A stretch of 64,000 nucleotides of DNA, from NCBI GenBank assembly GCA_026122225.1, contig JANEZZ010002671.1:372001-436000 (forward strand), written 5' to 3'. This stretch comes from Heloderma charlesbogerti. Lineage: Eukaryota; Chordata; Lepidosauria; Squamata; Helodermatidae. The notes below the pieces were generated by a model. The model was not told where the DNA came from. It saw only the letters and a program-made list of their open reading frames with translations, and searched no databases. The position numbers and the translations under genes were made by a program. Shown here piece after piece: positions 1-10,227 of this stretch. Numbering within the stretch: position 1 is the stretch's first letter; each line of letters starts with the position of its first letter.

Positions 1-240
1 CTCCTCCCATTCCCCCACGTTTCCTGCCTCCTCCTCCACCCCCCGCTCCGGCGCTGGGGGTGGAGGAGACCCCGATGCAGCTGGGGGCTACCCAAGCCTC
101 ACTGCCGCCAGAGGAACTTGAGCGCCGGTGAGCTGAGCTCATGTTTTCGATGTGGAAACCTGGGGCATTTCGCCAAGACTTGCCGAGTTAAATCCACAGC
201 TCCGTTGCCTCCTCCTCCTCCTCCTCGTCCCCAGGCCTGA
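1..240 (+). pseudogene. Gypsy A gag C-terminus with CCHC zinc knuckle
   Basis: Positions 142-183 encode a CX2CX4HX4C nucleic-acid-binding knuckle (CFRCGNLGHFAKTC). A Pro-rich stretch follows and ends in a stop at 238-240. The upstream gag is broken by a frame change around 130. Role in the family: binding of the element's RNA in virus-like particles. Confidence 0.8.
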
Positions 241-302
241 CTAGACTGCCCCCCAAGCTTGTTGTGGGCCTCCAGTGTGGGGGTTAGTTCCCCACCGGGT
301 GG

Positions 303-870
303 GTGCCTTCCCCAACCCCCCCACCCTCCCATCTGCTGTTGCCTGTTCACCTCCGCTCCTCACAGCGGGGTGGGGTGGAGGCCCTAGCTTTAGTGGACTC
401 TGGGGCTATGACCAGTTTCATGGACGAAACGTTCACCCCCTTCCACAAGATTCCTACCCTGCCTCTTCCTGCCCCCTTGGCAGTGCAGACCATTGATAGG
501 CATCCTCCCTCTTCGGGCGAGGTGACCCGTATTACAGTTCTGCTCACTCTGCGCACCCAGTCCCACGTTGAGCAGATTCAGTTTCACTTAGCCAAGGTTC
601 CCTTATACCCAATCGTGCTGGGTGTTTCCTGGCTCTCTAAGCACAACCCTCAGATTTCTTGGGGGCTTCGGCAAGTGGAGTTTGCATCTCCCTACTGCCG
701 GGAGCATTGCCTCACGGAGGAGACACCAGTCCTGGCCCAGGCATTAACCCTTTCCCCCCCCCTCCTTGTCTGCTTCTGGCAGTCCTTCAGCTACCGTCAT
801 CCTCCCAGAGAAGTATGCAGCTTTTCGGGATGTGTTTGACAAGAAGGAGGCTGACCGGCTTCCCCCCCAA
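303..870 (+). pseudogene. Gypsy A retropepsin-like protease and linker
   Basis: The frame contains ALVDSGAMTSF with the Asp-Ser-Gly catalytic triplet at about 396-404, preceded by a hydrophobic strand (VHLRSS...GGVEALA) as in aspartic proteases. The second half (VLGVSWLSKHNPQISW) is typical of chromovirus proteases. The frame changes near 770 and the linker to reverse transcriptase (KKEADRLPP) ends at a run of C where the internal deletion begins. Confidence 0.85.
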
Positions 871-1765
871 GTCCTGGCAGCAGCTGCGGTGCCTCATTCT
901 TGGGAGGAGCTCCTTCTCTCCGCACAGCCTCAGGATGCTTTTGTCCACACAAAGGTGGAGGAATTGGGGCTAGCCTCTGCCCCCCCACTCTACCCCCTTC
1001 TCTTTGCGAGGTGGCCTGCTTTACCATTCTGGCCGGGTCTATGTGCCTTCTAGACCCCTCCGCGAGAGGGTCCTCCATCAGTGCCACGACTCGCCCACAG
1101 CTGGGCATTTTGGCGTAGCCAAGACCCTGCATGGAGTGACGAGGGATTTTTGGTGGCCTCGTGTGTGTCAGGACGTCAAGTCCTATGTCGCCTCCTGCCC
1201 AACCTGCCAGCGGGCAAAGGCCCCCTCAGGCAAGCCCACAGGCTTGCTTCACCCCCTCCCTACCCCCTCAGTTCCTTGGAAACTGCTCTCCCTTGACTTC
1301 ATCACTGACTTGCCTCGCTCACACGGTAAGACCACTATTCTGGTGGTGGTGGATTTGTTTTCTAAGATGGCCCATTTCATCCCCTGCTCTGGGTTGCCCA
1401 CAGCCAGGGAGACGGCAGAACTGTTCGTGGCGCATGTTTTCCGCCTCCACGGATGGCCCGAGGGTCTCATTTCGGATAGGGGGCCCAATTCACTGCCCAT
1501 TTCTGGAGGGAGCTACTGGCGTTGCTCCATGTGACGCTCCGTCTTTCCTCCGCCCTCCATCCACAGACGGACGGTCAGACCGAGCGCACCAATGCGACTC
1601 TGGAGCAAGATCTGCGCTGTTATGTAAATTACCAGCAAGATGACTGGTTTTCCTTGCTGCCTCTGACAGAATTTGTGTATAACAATGCCTGCCATGCTTC
1701 CACCCGCCAAACTCCATTTTTTGCCAATTTTGGTTACCACCCCAAGGCCTTCCGTCCACCCTAGC
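871..1765 (+). pseudogene. Gypsy A integrase, zinc-binding and catalytic domains
   Basis: An HHCC domain is readable (HQCHDSPTAGHF ... SCPTCQ). It is followed by the catalytic-core motifs SLDFITDLP (first Asp), LISDRGP (second Asp) and, after a frameshift around 1490-1525, HPQTDGQTERTNATLEQ (Glu region). The block just before the HHCC domain (WEELL...DAFVHTKVEEL) normally lies between RNase H and integrase, which fixes the deletion point. Confidence 0.88.
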
Positions 1766-1805
1766 TCCCTCTTCGGTACCAGCGGCCCAGGACCTTTTAG
1801 AGGAG

Positions 1806-2693
1806 TTGCAAGCGTTACACCACCTCTTACGGGACTCCCTCGAGCAAGCCAAGACAGCCTACAAGGCCTCTGCAGACCGGTGGCGCCAGCTGGGTCCGTC
1901 TCTGCAAATGGGGGACTGGGTTTGGTTGTCCACCCAATACCTCCCCTCTCACTCGTCCGCAAGGAAGCTCGCGCCTTGCCGCACGGGGTCTTTTCAGATT
2001 ACGGCCCAGATTAACCCTTTTGCTTTTCGCCTGGCTCTCCCCCCCTCCATGAAGATCCATCCTGTTTTTCATCAGTCCTTTCTGTCCCCCCTGGTTTCTG
2101 GCGACCCTCATCGTTCAGTCGGCTCCCCCCCGCCGCCAGTGCTGGTGGAGGGGGAGGAGGAGTTTGAGATCGCAGAGATTCTGGACTCCCACCTTTCTCA
2201 TGGCCACTTGCAATATCTGGTGGACTGGAAGGGGTACGGGCCTGATGAGCGATCCTGGGAACCCACGGAAAATGTGCATGCTCTGCTGCTGCTGAGGCGC
2301 TTCCACCAGCTGTACCCCCACAAACCCGGGGCCCCAGGGGAGGAGCACGAGGGGGGGCCTCATGGGAGTGGGGATGATGTCAGGGTGGACACTGAGCCCA
2401 TAGAATCCCAGAGTAGTTCTGATTCTGAGGAAGAGCAGTCACTTCTGAGAGAGGAGTGTGCTCCTCTTTCCCAGGGCCCACAGCTGACGGAGATTCCTCC
2501 CACCAGCATTCCTAGATTAGATAGCAGTCCAGGGAGTGACCGAGCACGGGAAGTAGACTTGGTGGACGCGCAACGCCGACGCAGAGAGTGGCGCCAAATG
2601 GAGGGCGCAGAAAGGAGGCGTAGTGCCCGGTTGGTGCGTAAACAACGGCTGCGCCCAGAGGATCCAAGGGAAAAGGGGAGGGACTCTCCCTAG
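1806..2693 (+). pseudogene. Gypsy A integrase C-terminus, chromodomain and LTR-encoded tail
   Basis: This is the longest intact part of copy A (295 codons). It runs from the integrase C-terminal fold (GDWVWLSTQYLPS ... GPFQI-like) to a chromodomain at about 2160-2320 (EIAEILDS, YLVDWKGYGPDERSWEP, LLLLRRFHQLYP). The frame then passes into the 3' LTR at 2378 and continues another 105 codons as a Ser/Asp/Glu-rich then Arg-rich tail (EPIESQSSSDSEEEQ; RRRREWRQMEGAERRRS) before stopping after RDSP. Chromodomains in this clade direct integration to marked chromatin. Confidence 0.9.
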
Positions 2694-2907
2694 TCCTTAA
2701 GTTCAGGGGTCTGCCAGTAATTCCCTTTCTAACGGGGACCAACTGTTCCAACTTAGGGCATAGGTACTCTGCTGCTCAGATCTAGTTGCTACCTGTAGAG
2801 TTGTTAAGTTGTAAAAGAAGAATAAAGCTTTGAAAGGAATCCCTTTGTCTGAGTCTGGACTTGGCTACTGGATTAGACTGAGAGAGGCCTCCAAGGAGCC
2901 CTTGACA
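2378..2907 (+). repeat. 3' LTR of gypsy copy A
   Basis: Starts TGTCAGGGTGGAC and ends CCCTTGACA. It has a polyadenylation signal AATAAA at 2821. About 530 bp. Closely matches solo LTRs at 29764-30287 and 42777-43306. Confidence 0.92.
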
Positions 2908-3804
2908 CTGAAAAAGCACCGCCCCCACTGCAAAGTCAGAGGCATCCATTTGCACCACAAAAGGCTTCCTCGGGTCGGGATGTAACAGGATCGGGTCAGA
3001 ACTAAAAAGCTTCTTAAGTTCCTCGAAAGCCTGTTGGGCAGATGCTGTCCAATTAAAAGGAGATTTCCTGCCCTTAAGGAGGTCTGTGAGAGAAGATGTC
3101 AGCCAAGCAAAGCTGGGCAGGAACTTTCTGTAAAAATTAGCAAACCTCAGAAAACGTTGCAAGTCCTTCTTGGTGGATGGAGCCTGCCAGGAGAGGGCAG
3201 CCTGGACATTTACAGGATCCATCCTGATACCATCAGCTGAGATAATGTAACCAAGATTGTCCAAAGAGGTTAGGTCAAATGCACATTTCTCCAGCTTGGC
3301 ATAAAGATGGTGCTCACAGAGGTGCTGGAGGACGGCGGAGACATGGTGCTGATGGGCATGGGGGTCCTCAGAAAATGTAAATAAATCACTGAAATAAACA
3401 ATGAGGAAAGTGTCCAAATAGTCCCGGAAAATGGCATTCATAAAACGTGAAAACGTGGGGGGGCGGGGGCAGGCAAACCCAAACGGCATCACTAAGTATT
3501 CATACACTCCGTACCGGGTGCCGAAACAGGTCTTGCACTCATCCCCTTCCCAGATGCGAATCTGATTGTAGGCACCACGCAGGTCCAACTTTGTGAAAAT
3601 CTTGGCTCGTCCCAGGCGCTCCAGTATCTCCGGTATGAGGGGGAGGGGATACCTGTCGAGGATCGAGTCTGAATTCAACACTCGGAAGTCGTGCACCGGG
3701 CGGAGTTCTCCCAATTTTTTGTGCACAAACATGGTAGGGGCGGAGCGGGGGAGGAGGAGAGGCGAATGAAGCCATGGCTGAGGTTTGTGTCCAAAAACTC
3801 CCAC
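2908..3804 (-). pseudogene. Gypsy E reverse transcriptase and start of RNase H
   Basis: Recognisable motifs are [24 protein letters not shown] and [11 protein letters not shown]. The catalytic box reads VYFSDL where the right-hand copy has VYLDDL, so one catalytic Asp is lost. The RNase H start ([18 protein letters not shown]) is cut at 2908, and the open frame continues meaninglessly into the opposite-strand LTR. Confidence 0.88.
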
Positions 3805-3885
3805 AGAGCTCGAAGTTTCGGCTCCAACACTGAATACAGCCGGCCGGCGGGGATGGTCGCCCCAGGAAAGAGGTTAATGGCGCAG

Positions 3886-4490
3886 TCAAAAGGGCGGTGA
3901 GGGGGGGAGCTGGTCGGCCTCCTTCTTGTCGAAAACATCCCAAAAAGCCGCATACTTCTCTGGGAGGATCACGGTAGCTGAAGAACTACCAGAAGCAGAT
4001 GAGGAGGGGGAAGAAAGGGTTAAGGCCTGGGCTGGGACTGGCACCTTCGTCGGGAGGCAATGCTCCCGGAAGTAGGGAGACGAGAACTCCACTTGCTGAA
4101 GCCACCAAGAAATCTGAGGATTATGCTTAGAGAGCCAGGAAACACCTAGCACAATTAGGTATTGGGGAACCTTGGCCAAGTGAAACTGAATCTGCTCAAC
4201 GTGGGACTGGGCGCGCAGAGTGAGCGGAGCTGTAATCCGGGTCACCGCACCTGAAGAAAGAGGACGCCCATCGATGGTCTCCACTGCCAAGGGGCAGGAA
4301 GAGGCAGGGTAGGAATCTTGTGGAGGTGAGTGAACGTTTCATCCATGAACCTGGTCATAGCCCCCGAGTCCACTAAAGCTAGGGCCTCCACCCCACCCCA
4401 CTGGGAGGAGCAGAGGTGAACACGCAATAGCAGATGGGAGGGTAGGGGGGGTTGCGGAAGGCACCTACCTGGTGGGGAACCAACCCCCAC
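3886..4490 (-). pseudogene. Gypsy E protease
   Basis: Two overlapping frames (4242-4490 and 3886-4290) carry ALVDSGAMTRF with the catalytic Asp-Ser-Gly, then VLGVSWLSKHNPQISW. A shift near 4290 separates the halves. Confidence 0.85.
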
Positions 4491-4494
4491 ACTG

Positions 4495-5454
4495 GAGACC
4501 CCCAGCAGGCTTGGGGGACAGCCTAGTCATGCCTGGGGGTGAGGAGGAGGAGAAGGAGGAAGGAGAGGAGGGGGAGGCAGTGGGGCTGCGGGTCTGGCAC
4601 AGCAGGTTTTGGCGAAATGTCCCAGCTTTCCGCACCGAAAGCATCAGCGCTCCGCGTGACACTGCTCTAGTTCCTCTGGCGACAGTGGGGTTCAGGTAAC
4701 TCCCAGCCGCATCGGGGTCTCCTCCGCCCCCACCGAAGGGGTGGGGGTTGGGGGAGGGGGCAGGAAACGTGGGAGAATGGGAGGAGGTAAATCTTGGCCC
4801 CCGGTGCCCCGCCGGATCTGCCAGCGCCCCTCCAGCCGACTATCTATTTGGAGGCAGGTCTGGATGAAGTCCTTCAAAGTAGGCAGGCTAGGCATGCGTG
4901 CCAACTCATGCAAGATCTCGTCGTTCAAACCGTCCAAAAACTGAGCCACCAATGCGGCATCATTCCACTGTAAATCCTGCATCAGCAAGCGAAAAGTTGT
5001 CGCATGGCTGGAAACTGAGTCCTCGCCCTGCCTGAGGCGGCGAATCTTCCGAGAAGCTGTCTGTGCGCAGGGGGTCACCGAAAAATCTGGCCCTCGCTGT
5101 CATGAAACCGTGATAGTCCCCGAGCAGGGGGTCATTAATGAGAAGTCCCAAAGCCCATTTAGCTGCCATACCTGAAAGTAGGTTAATGATGAAGCCCACA
5201 CGAACCTCTTCTGTCAGGAAATCCTCAAGTCAAAGGCGCATGTACAGCTCCGATTGGGCATGGAAAATCTGAGAAAGTCCTTTCTCACCAGAAAACTTCT
5301 CTGGCAGAGCCACCGGGCACTTGCGGTGGGCGGGAATCGGGGGTGGTGGGGGTTGAACCACAGCTTGCAGAGCTTGTACGGCAGTCGTCACTTGAGCCAC
5401 TTGATCACGAAAAGCCTGGTTCTCTTGCACGAGAGCTTGCACCACCGAGTCCAT
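4495..5454 (-). pseudogene. Gypsy E gag
   Basis: Begins MDSVVQALVQENQAFRDQV, a short heptad-like N-terminus, followed by a Pro run and the block VALPEKFSGEKG common to chromovirus gag. The middle is split between frames (5199-4960, 5078-4692). The zinc knuckle near 4640-4590 has lost its first cysteines. Confidence 0.82.
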
Positions 5455-5511
5455 GGCAGCCTCCAGAGGCAGTAGGAGCAGAGAGAGAGAGAGAGAGGGG
5501 GGAAAAAAAGA

Positions 5512-5525
5512 GGAACGGGGACCAA
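5512..5525 (-). promoter_or_regulatory. Candidate primer-binding site of gypsy E
   Basis: Two bases inside the 5' LTR end the minus strand reads TTGGTCCCCGTTCC. TGG next to the LTR is expected of a site pairing with a tRNA 3' CCA end. The tRNA species cannot be assigned by eye. Confidence 0.45.
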
Positions 5526-5527
5526 GC

Positions 5528-6082
5528 TGTCAGGAGCACCCTAGCTGCCTCTTGCAGTCCCCTCCAATAGCCAACTCAGGACACAGACGACGAGGATTCT
5601 TTCCAAGGCTTTATTCCTTTAGTACTTTATGACTCTTTCAGATATTCATCACTAGCAACTAAGCAAGGAACTGCACTGGGGATAGATAGCAGAGTAGCCT
5701 AAGCTCCATGTAAGGCAGTTGGTCCCCGTTTGAAGGAGAACCGCGGGAAGACTCTGACCTTATGGGCTATGGAGAGATCCTCCCTCTTTCCCTTGGGTCC
5801 TTGGGACGCAACCGTTGTTTTAGTGCCAAAAGAGCGGAGCGCCTCCTTTCAGCGCCCTCCATCTGTCGTCACTCCCTGTGTCTGTGCCGAGCATCCAGCA
5901 AGACCCCCTCCAGCACTCCCTCACTGCCAGGGTCACTATCTATCCCAGGAATGCTGGCAGGAGGAATCTCTACCAGCTGCTGTGGTTGTGAGAGATGAGC
6001 GAGCTCCTCTCCCACGGATTTCTGTTCTTCCTCAGAAGCAGAACTGCTCTAAGGCTCTATGGGCTCAGTTTCCACCCTGACA
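5528..6082 (-). repeat. 5' LTR of gypsy copy E
   Basis: Minus-strand LTR from TGTCAGGGTGGAAAC (6082) to GGTGCTCCTGACA (5528), with AATAAA near 5610. It belongs to the LTR subfamily seen at 28559-29099 and 59957-60493, distinct at its 3' end from the subfamily of copy A. Confidence 0.9.
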
Positions 6083-6289
6083 ACTATATAGAAATCCACT
6101 TATTCAGGAAAACTTGGGGACATTAAGATCAGGAGCTGACTGTTTTTTGATCTGGTTTGGGCGATAGGTGATAGGGTATATAGCCTTAAATGGTTCAGAG
6201 CTAGAATATCTGAAAGATTACCTCCTCCTATATAAACCTGCCTGCAGTTTAAGATGTCCCACATTTACCTAAGATCCTAATGTCATAAT

Positions 6290-6660
6290 CTGAGGCCCTT
6301 CTCAAGGGCCCTCTGCCAAATGAGGCAAGTGTATGGCTACAAGAGAGATGGCCTTTTTAACGGTTGCACCATCTGTAAAATGCCCTTCTGAGAGAGGCTT
6401 ATTATGGCTTTTGGAACCAGGTGAAGACCTTTTTATTTCTCCAGGCATTTCAGTGCTTTGAGATCTTTGCACTGTTTTATCACTGCTGTTGGTTTTACTC
6501 TTGGTTTTATGATGTGCTGCTGCTTGTTTTATTTTGCTTTTATCTGACTTTTATTATTACCTTGTACTTTATGTTTTTAATTTGTACACCACATGGAGAA
6601 TTTGGTTACTGAGCAATTTAAACGTGCAGTAAAACAAATAAATCTGCTTCAGAGGCCCTT
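6290..6660 (+). repeat. L2-type LINE 3' fragment
   Basis: Encodes the typical LINE C-terminal MKTFLFLQAFQCFE (from 6421) and then a T-rich 3' tail. A related plus-strand fragment lies at 50090-50400. Surrounding 6083-6290 and 6660-6950 is AT-rich intron with nothing recognisable. Confidence 0.6.
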
Positions 6661-6949
6661 CTGTACATTCCACCATTAAGACAAGCTTCTTTATTTAGTT
6701 TTAGATGTGCTGTTACAACTTTTTTTTGTTCTGCATGGATGAGTGATTTTAAATGCGCCAGCTAATAGCTAATTAGCTAATGCATTTAAATATTAGCTGC
6801 ACTCTCCATTTTTACAAGATTTGTTTTCTTCTGTGGTTGTTGCCATCTGTGATGTTTTAAAGTTTCTAACTGAGTTAAAGTTTTAAATTGTAAGTCATTT
6901 GTGGGGCTCTTTCTGGCCCAAAAGGTGACTTAGAAATAATTTTATAAAT

Positions 6950-7070
6950 TAATAAGGCTAGTTTGTTGTTGTTACTATGATGCTTTGTTGTTGTTATTCT
7001 GGTTTTAAATGTCTGATTGTAAGCTGCTTTGAGCTTTTGGAAAGGTGAGGTTGAAATATATAGATATATA
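6950..7070 (+). repeat. LINE 3' tail fragment
   Basis: Ends with the tail motif TGTAAGCTGCTTTGAGC and an (A/T)-rich terminus, as seen in vertebrate LINE tails. Family not certain. Confidence 0.45.
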
Positions 7071-7269
7071 GATATTTGTGTGTGTATGTGTGTGTGTATT
7101 TGTATTTGCCAGACTTTGTGGTCTTGTTGTTGTTATTTACGTAATACATAGTGCTATCATAATACCCAATATGTAACAACACCAAATACTGCTCACAATG
7201 ATCAAATTTTAACATCAAAGATAACCACAAATTAAAAGAAACCTTAAGAATTTAAACACAATTTTATAC

Positions 7270-7735
7270 CAAAGCTGACATTAAATCATCCCTAGACCAT
7301 TTCAATATCCTCACAAGCACCTATGCCCTCAAGATATTAAAAAAACCCTACTAATGGGTCCACAGGGAGTGCATATCCCAAAATTAAACTGATCTCATTC
7401 AACACTGAGCACCAAAATCTTATAATCACTGGGAAAATCCCAAAGATATGCAGAATGTTTGCTCTCTCCAAACCTTCAGCATTTATCCGCAGCCTGCTTA
7501 CAGATCTTATTTAGTCTAGCTTATAAACACTTTCCTCAATATTCATGCATAATGTGATTTCGGGGTTGGTCTTTGAAATCCACTCCCATACCGGCTGGTC
7601 AATATTTCTTCCTAAGTCCTTTTCCTGTTTGACCTGATACAAGTTTTTCCTTACATCTTGTTTAGCCAGTATTCTATAGATTTGACTTAATGTTTCCCTA
7701 GATACATCATATATATATATATATATATAAAAAAA
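7270..7735 (-). pseudogene. L1 LINE ORF2 C-terminal fragment
   Basis: The minus-strand frame 7741-7511 reads ILAKQDVRKNLYQVKQEKDLG and VWEWISKTNP, matching the region of L1 ORF2 after the reverse transcriptase. The continuation to about 7300 (VLNEISLILGYALP) fits the L1 3' end of ORF2. Stops and frameshifts show long decay. An (AT)n run sits at 7709-7729. Confidence 0.72.
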
Positions 7736-8055
7736 CCTCAAAGTTGGGAGTTAGTTGGTTATTACTTTTTGACTGTCTTCCTGTTGACCGATTCTCATGA
7801 AACACGCTTCATTGGAAAGCTCAACATGCAGATTCCACAAATAACAATGGTTTTCACTATAATTCAAAGTTGGGAGTTTATGTCCATAAAGCATTTTTAA
7901 GAATTAGGCTTTTATACCAATGTACTATAAAGTTTTATTTTTATCATCAAAAAAGTCAGGTTTTTATCATCAAAAAAGTCATAATTCATTGCAAATTGGA
8001 GCAAAATGAAATACGAACACAAAAAAGTCTCTATACACCTTTGTAAACACAGGTG

Positions 8056-8693
8056 TAGGGATGTCAGAGAATTTCGCCACGAATCTTGGGGAGGCCGAAT
8101 GCCAGCGCATTCGGCCCCCCGAAATCGGTGGCAAAACGGTCTTGCCCCCCCCCCCCGGGATGGGACTTACCTTGGGTGAATCTTCCTGGTGGTGGCGGCA
8201 GCTCCGGCGGCGGTTCAATGGCGGCGGCGGCCAGTCTTCCGACCTGCTGCCACCGCCACCATTTCCAGTAAAAAAAAAAAAAAATTGATAGGCTACGTAA
8301 AGATTTACGTAGCCTATCACGGCTAGATTTAAAAAAAATACCGTGATAGGCTACGTAAATGTTTACGTAGCCTATCACGGCTGAGTAAAAAAAAAAAAAT
8401 AACTGCGCATACGCAAATGGGCACCGCCATTTGCGTATGTGCGGTTATTTTTTTTTTTACTCAGCTGTGATAGGCTATGTAAACATTTACGTAGCCTATC
8501 ACGGCTGACTGCAGGGACGCAAACGGCGGCGGCTATGGCTGCCGCCATTTGCGGACCCGGCCGGCCAGGATTCGGGGGGGGGAGGGACGGAGCACCTCCC
8601 CCCCGGCCAGAATTTCGGGGGGAGGGACAGAGTGCCTCCCCCCCACCTCGAATCACATTTCGTTAAAAGGTAAGTGACTTTCGTACATCCCTA
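8056..8693. mobile_element. Non-autonomous hAT-type element (copy 1) rich in palindromes
   Basis: Ends are TAGGGATGTC... and ...GTACATCCCTA, inverted copies of each other, flanked by an exact 8-bp duplication CACAGGTG (8048-8055 and 8694-8701). An 8-bp duplication with TAGGG ends is the hAT pattern. The 638-bp body has no transposase frame. Instead it carries several perfect palindromes built on GTGATAGGCTACGTAAA and a hairpin built on CATACGCAAATGG. Confidence 0.88.
8287..8504. repeat. Palindrome cluster inside hAT-type copy 1
   Basis: Palindrome 1 at 8287-8318 has 15-bp arms. Palindrome 2 at 8341-8380 has perfect 19-bp arms (CCGTGATAGGCTACGTAAA) around TG. A hairpin at about 8387-8459 has arms including A/T runs and GCATACGCAAATGG. 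Palindrome 3 at about 8466-8504 repeats the first motif with one or two changes. Confidence 0.92.
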
Positions 8694-8869
8694 CACAGGT
8701 GCAGGCCAAAGCACAATGATATGCCAGTAACATACGGCCAGTAAACAAATCATGAAGGGATTAAGAGAGACCTACAGTTAAAAGTAACGCAGTCAGAGTT
8801 TAGTTTACACCAAGAACAGTGTATTTAAAGAAGTTTTGTAAAGATAAAAGATGTAACACTACGAATGTT

Positions 8870-9130
8870 GCATCAAACAGAGTTAGTGAAGTTAAACCTT
8901 TTATTAGATTTTATTTTTCTTCATGAACTGGGTTCGCAGGGAACCAAGTGCTTGTTACTTGTAATTATAATTTCAAATTCAGAACAGTTCCTCAAGGAAC
9001 CATATTTAGCTATAAAATTCACAATAATGTGTCTTACCTGTAAGTAGTGGAAAGGTGGGATACAGTTTTGCCCTGTTTGTTCATTAATTTCCCCATAACT
9101 CTTGACCAGACCATATCTGAGCAATGTCCT
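8870..9130 (-). pseudogene. L1 LINE ORF2 fragment
   Basis: The minus-strand frame 9124-8921 (YGLVKSYGEINEQTGQ; IPPFHYLQVRHII) resembles the L1 segment in which a YLQL-R-I block precedes the C-terminal domain. From 9131 to 10042 I see only AT-rich SIDT1 intron with no gene. Confidence 0.55.
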
Positions 9131-10042
9131 GTTTTCAGTTAAATAATTTTATTCCCAATTTTTCATATTACCAAGACTATTTTTATTTATTATCTGTTCA
9201 TTATAACTTATTGGCGCTAATGGCAAAAACCCAGGACTTAATTTACTTTTAAACATTTTACTTATTTTAAACAGTACAGGGCTTTTCTCTAATCATATCC
9301 AAATCCCTTTTGCTGAACAACCAAAGAGTACGTTTGATGTAGGTTGTTAATTTATGCTGCTCTATCTTTGTCCCCTTATCCATTGTAAACCATGATTTTA
9401 ATTAAGTCAACATGGATGCTGTATAATACCACCTAATACAGGGGACTGCTATATCCCCTAAATTATATGGTTGATAATATTTTGAAATATTTTGAATAAA
9501 AATTATAAAGAGCAGGTTGAAATATTTTAATGAAAGAAGATAAATAGCAGTTTCCAAGCAAACTGCGGTATTTTTTCTTGTTTGGTAAACTTATTGCCAA
9601 GTGTTCTTACCTTCAGGTAATAAAAATTACAGTATATTATAAATAGTACATGGTGGATTAGTAGTAAATTTAATATTGGATTAAGATTACAATAACAAGC
9701 ATCTACTGCAATAGGAATAAGGTTTCTAAAAAGTAGAAGTGTGTTGAATGTTGTGGGTTGGGGTAAAGAGTCTTGAAAGGTTGAGAATCATTATGTTACT
9801 CAGCTTACCACAGCTGATTTACATGAGGCAGGAATAGCACAGTTCCCGCTCACAAGTGTTACTCACATGTACACTCTCCATATTTGGCAGGAAATTCCTG
9901 TCCAAACCAATCAAATTAAATAAGGCAAGACTAAACCCCCAATGTTATTGATGAAGTACAATGTTAAACATAGAAACACTACACCAAATGCTCCACTTGG
10001 CTCTTATAGGCCATCACTCCTACCCATCCTCTTACAGCTTAC

Positions 10043-10144
10043 CACAATGTCCTGGATGGAGACAACGGAGCATGGGTAGACTGTCTCAGAAATCACTCTG
10101 ACAATGACAGAATCCACATCCGGAGGAAACTTGTACAGAAAATA
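10043..10144 (-). CDS. SIDT1: SIDT1 coding exon (probably exon 5)
   Basis: A 102-nt exon holds exactly 34 codons, phase 0 at both ends. It starts [17 protein letters not shown], continues [11 protein letters not shown] and ends SIQDIV. The acceptor is TCTCCTCTTTCCATAG (10145 upwards) and the donor GTAAGCTG starts at 10042. In the family this segment begins the second beta-rich extracytosolic domain, and the Cys in YPCSV is conserved. The following exon, expected to begin with the CPVYDLD-type block, was not found between 6083 and 10042 and is presumably left of the window. Confidence 0.94.
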
Positions 10145-10227
10145 CTATGGAAAGAGGAGAGAATTTCAGAATTATTTCTGCTACATACTGTAAAAGCATC
10201 CTTATGACTTGAGAAAAATGCCACAAA

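Larger units (their letters stand above)
1..2907 (+). mobile_element. Ty3/gypsy chromodomain retrotransposon copy A, 3' part with internal deletion
   Basis: Order left to right: end of gag with zinc knuckle, protease, a junction that skips reverse transcriptase and RNase H, integrase, chromodomain, 3' LTR. The 5' end is off the left edge. The pol frame is split over at least four frames (303-839, 766-1053, 1004-1534, 1522-1764, 1806-2693), so the copy is dead. Its right end (2907) abuts minus-strand gypsy sequence directly. Confidence 0.93.
2908..6082 (-). mobile_element. Ty3/gypsy copy E, 5' part, interrupted by copy A
   Basis: Read right to left: 5' LTR (6082-5528), candidate primer-binding site, gag, protease, reverse transcriptase, then a sudden stop at 2908 at the start of RNase H where copy A's LTR begins. 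The cut point corresponds to position 62361 in the right-hand copy, which runs through without interruption. All frames carry shifts. Confidence 0.9.

Noticed and set aside
8287..8504. Palindrome cluster as a CRISPR-like array
   Set aside because: Eukaryotic context, irregular spacing, unequal units, and the whole cluster is inside a hAT-type element with target duplication.
7994..8666. Gly/Pro/Ala-rich ORFs on both strands
   Set aside because: Produced by GC-rich, C-run and palindromic sequence of the hAT-type element.
9830..9905. Minus-strand segment with AG and GTGAGT ends resembling an exon
   Set aside because: The encoded residues do not match the SIDT1 block expected after 10043, so treated as chance.
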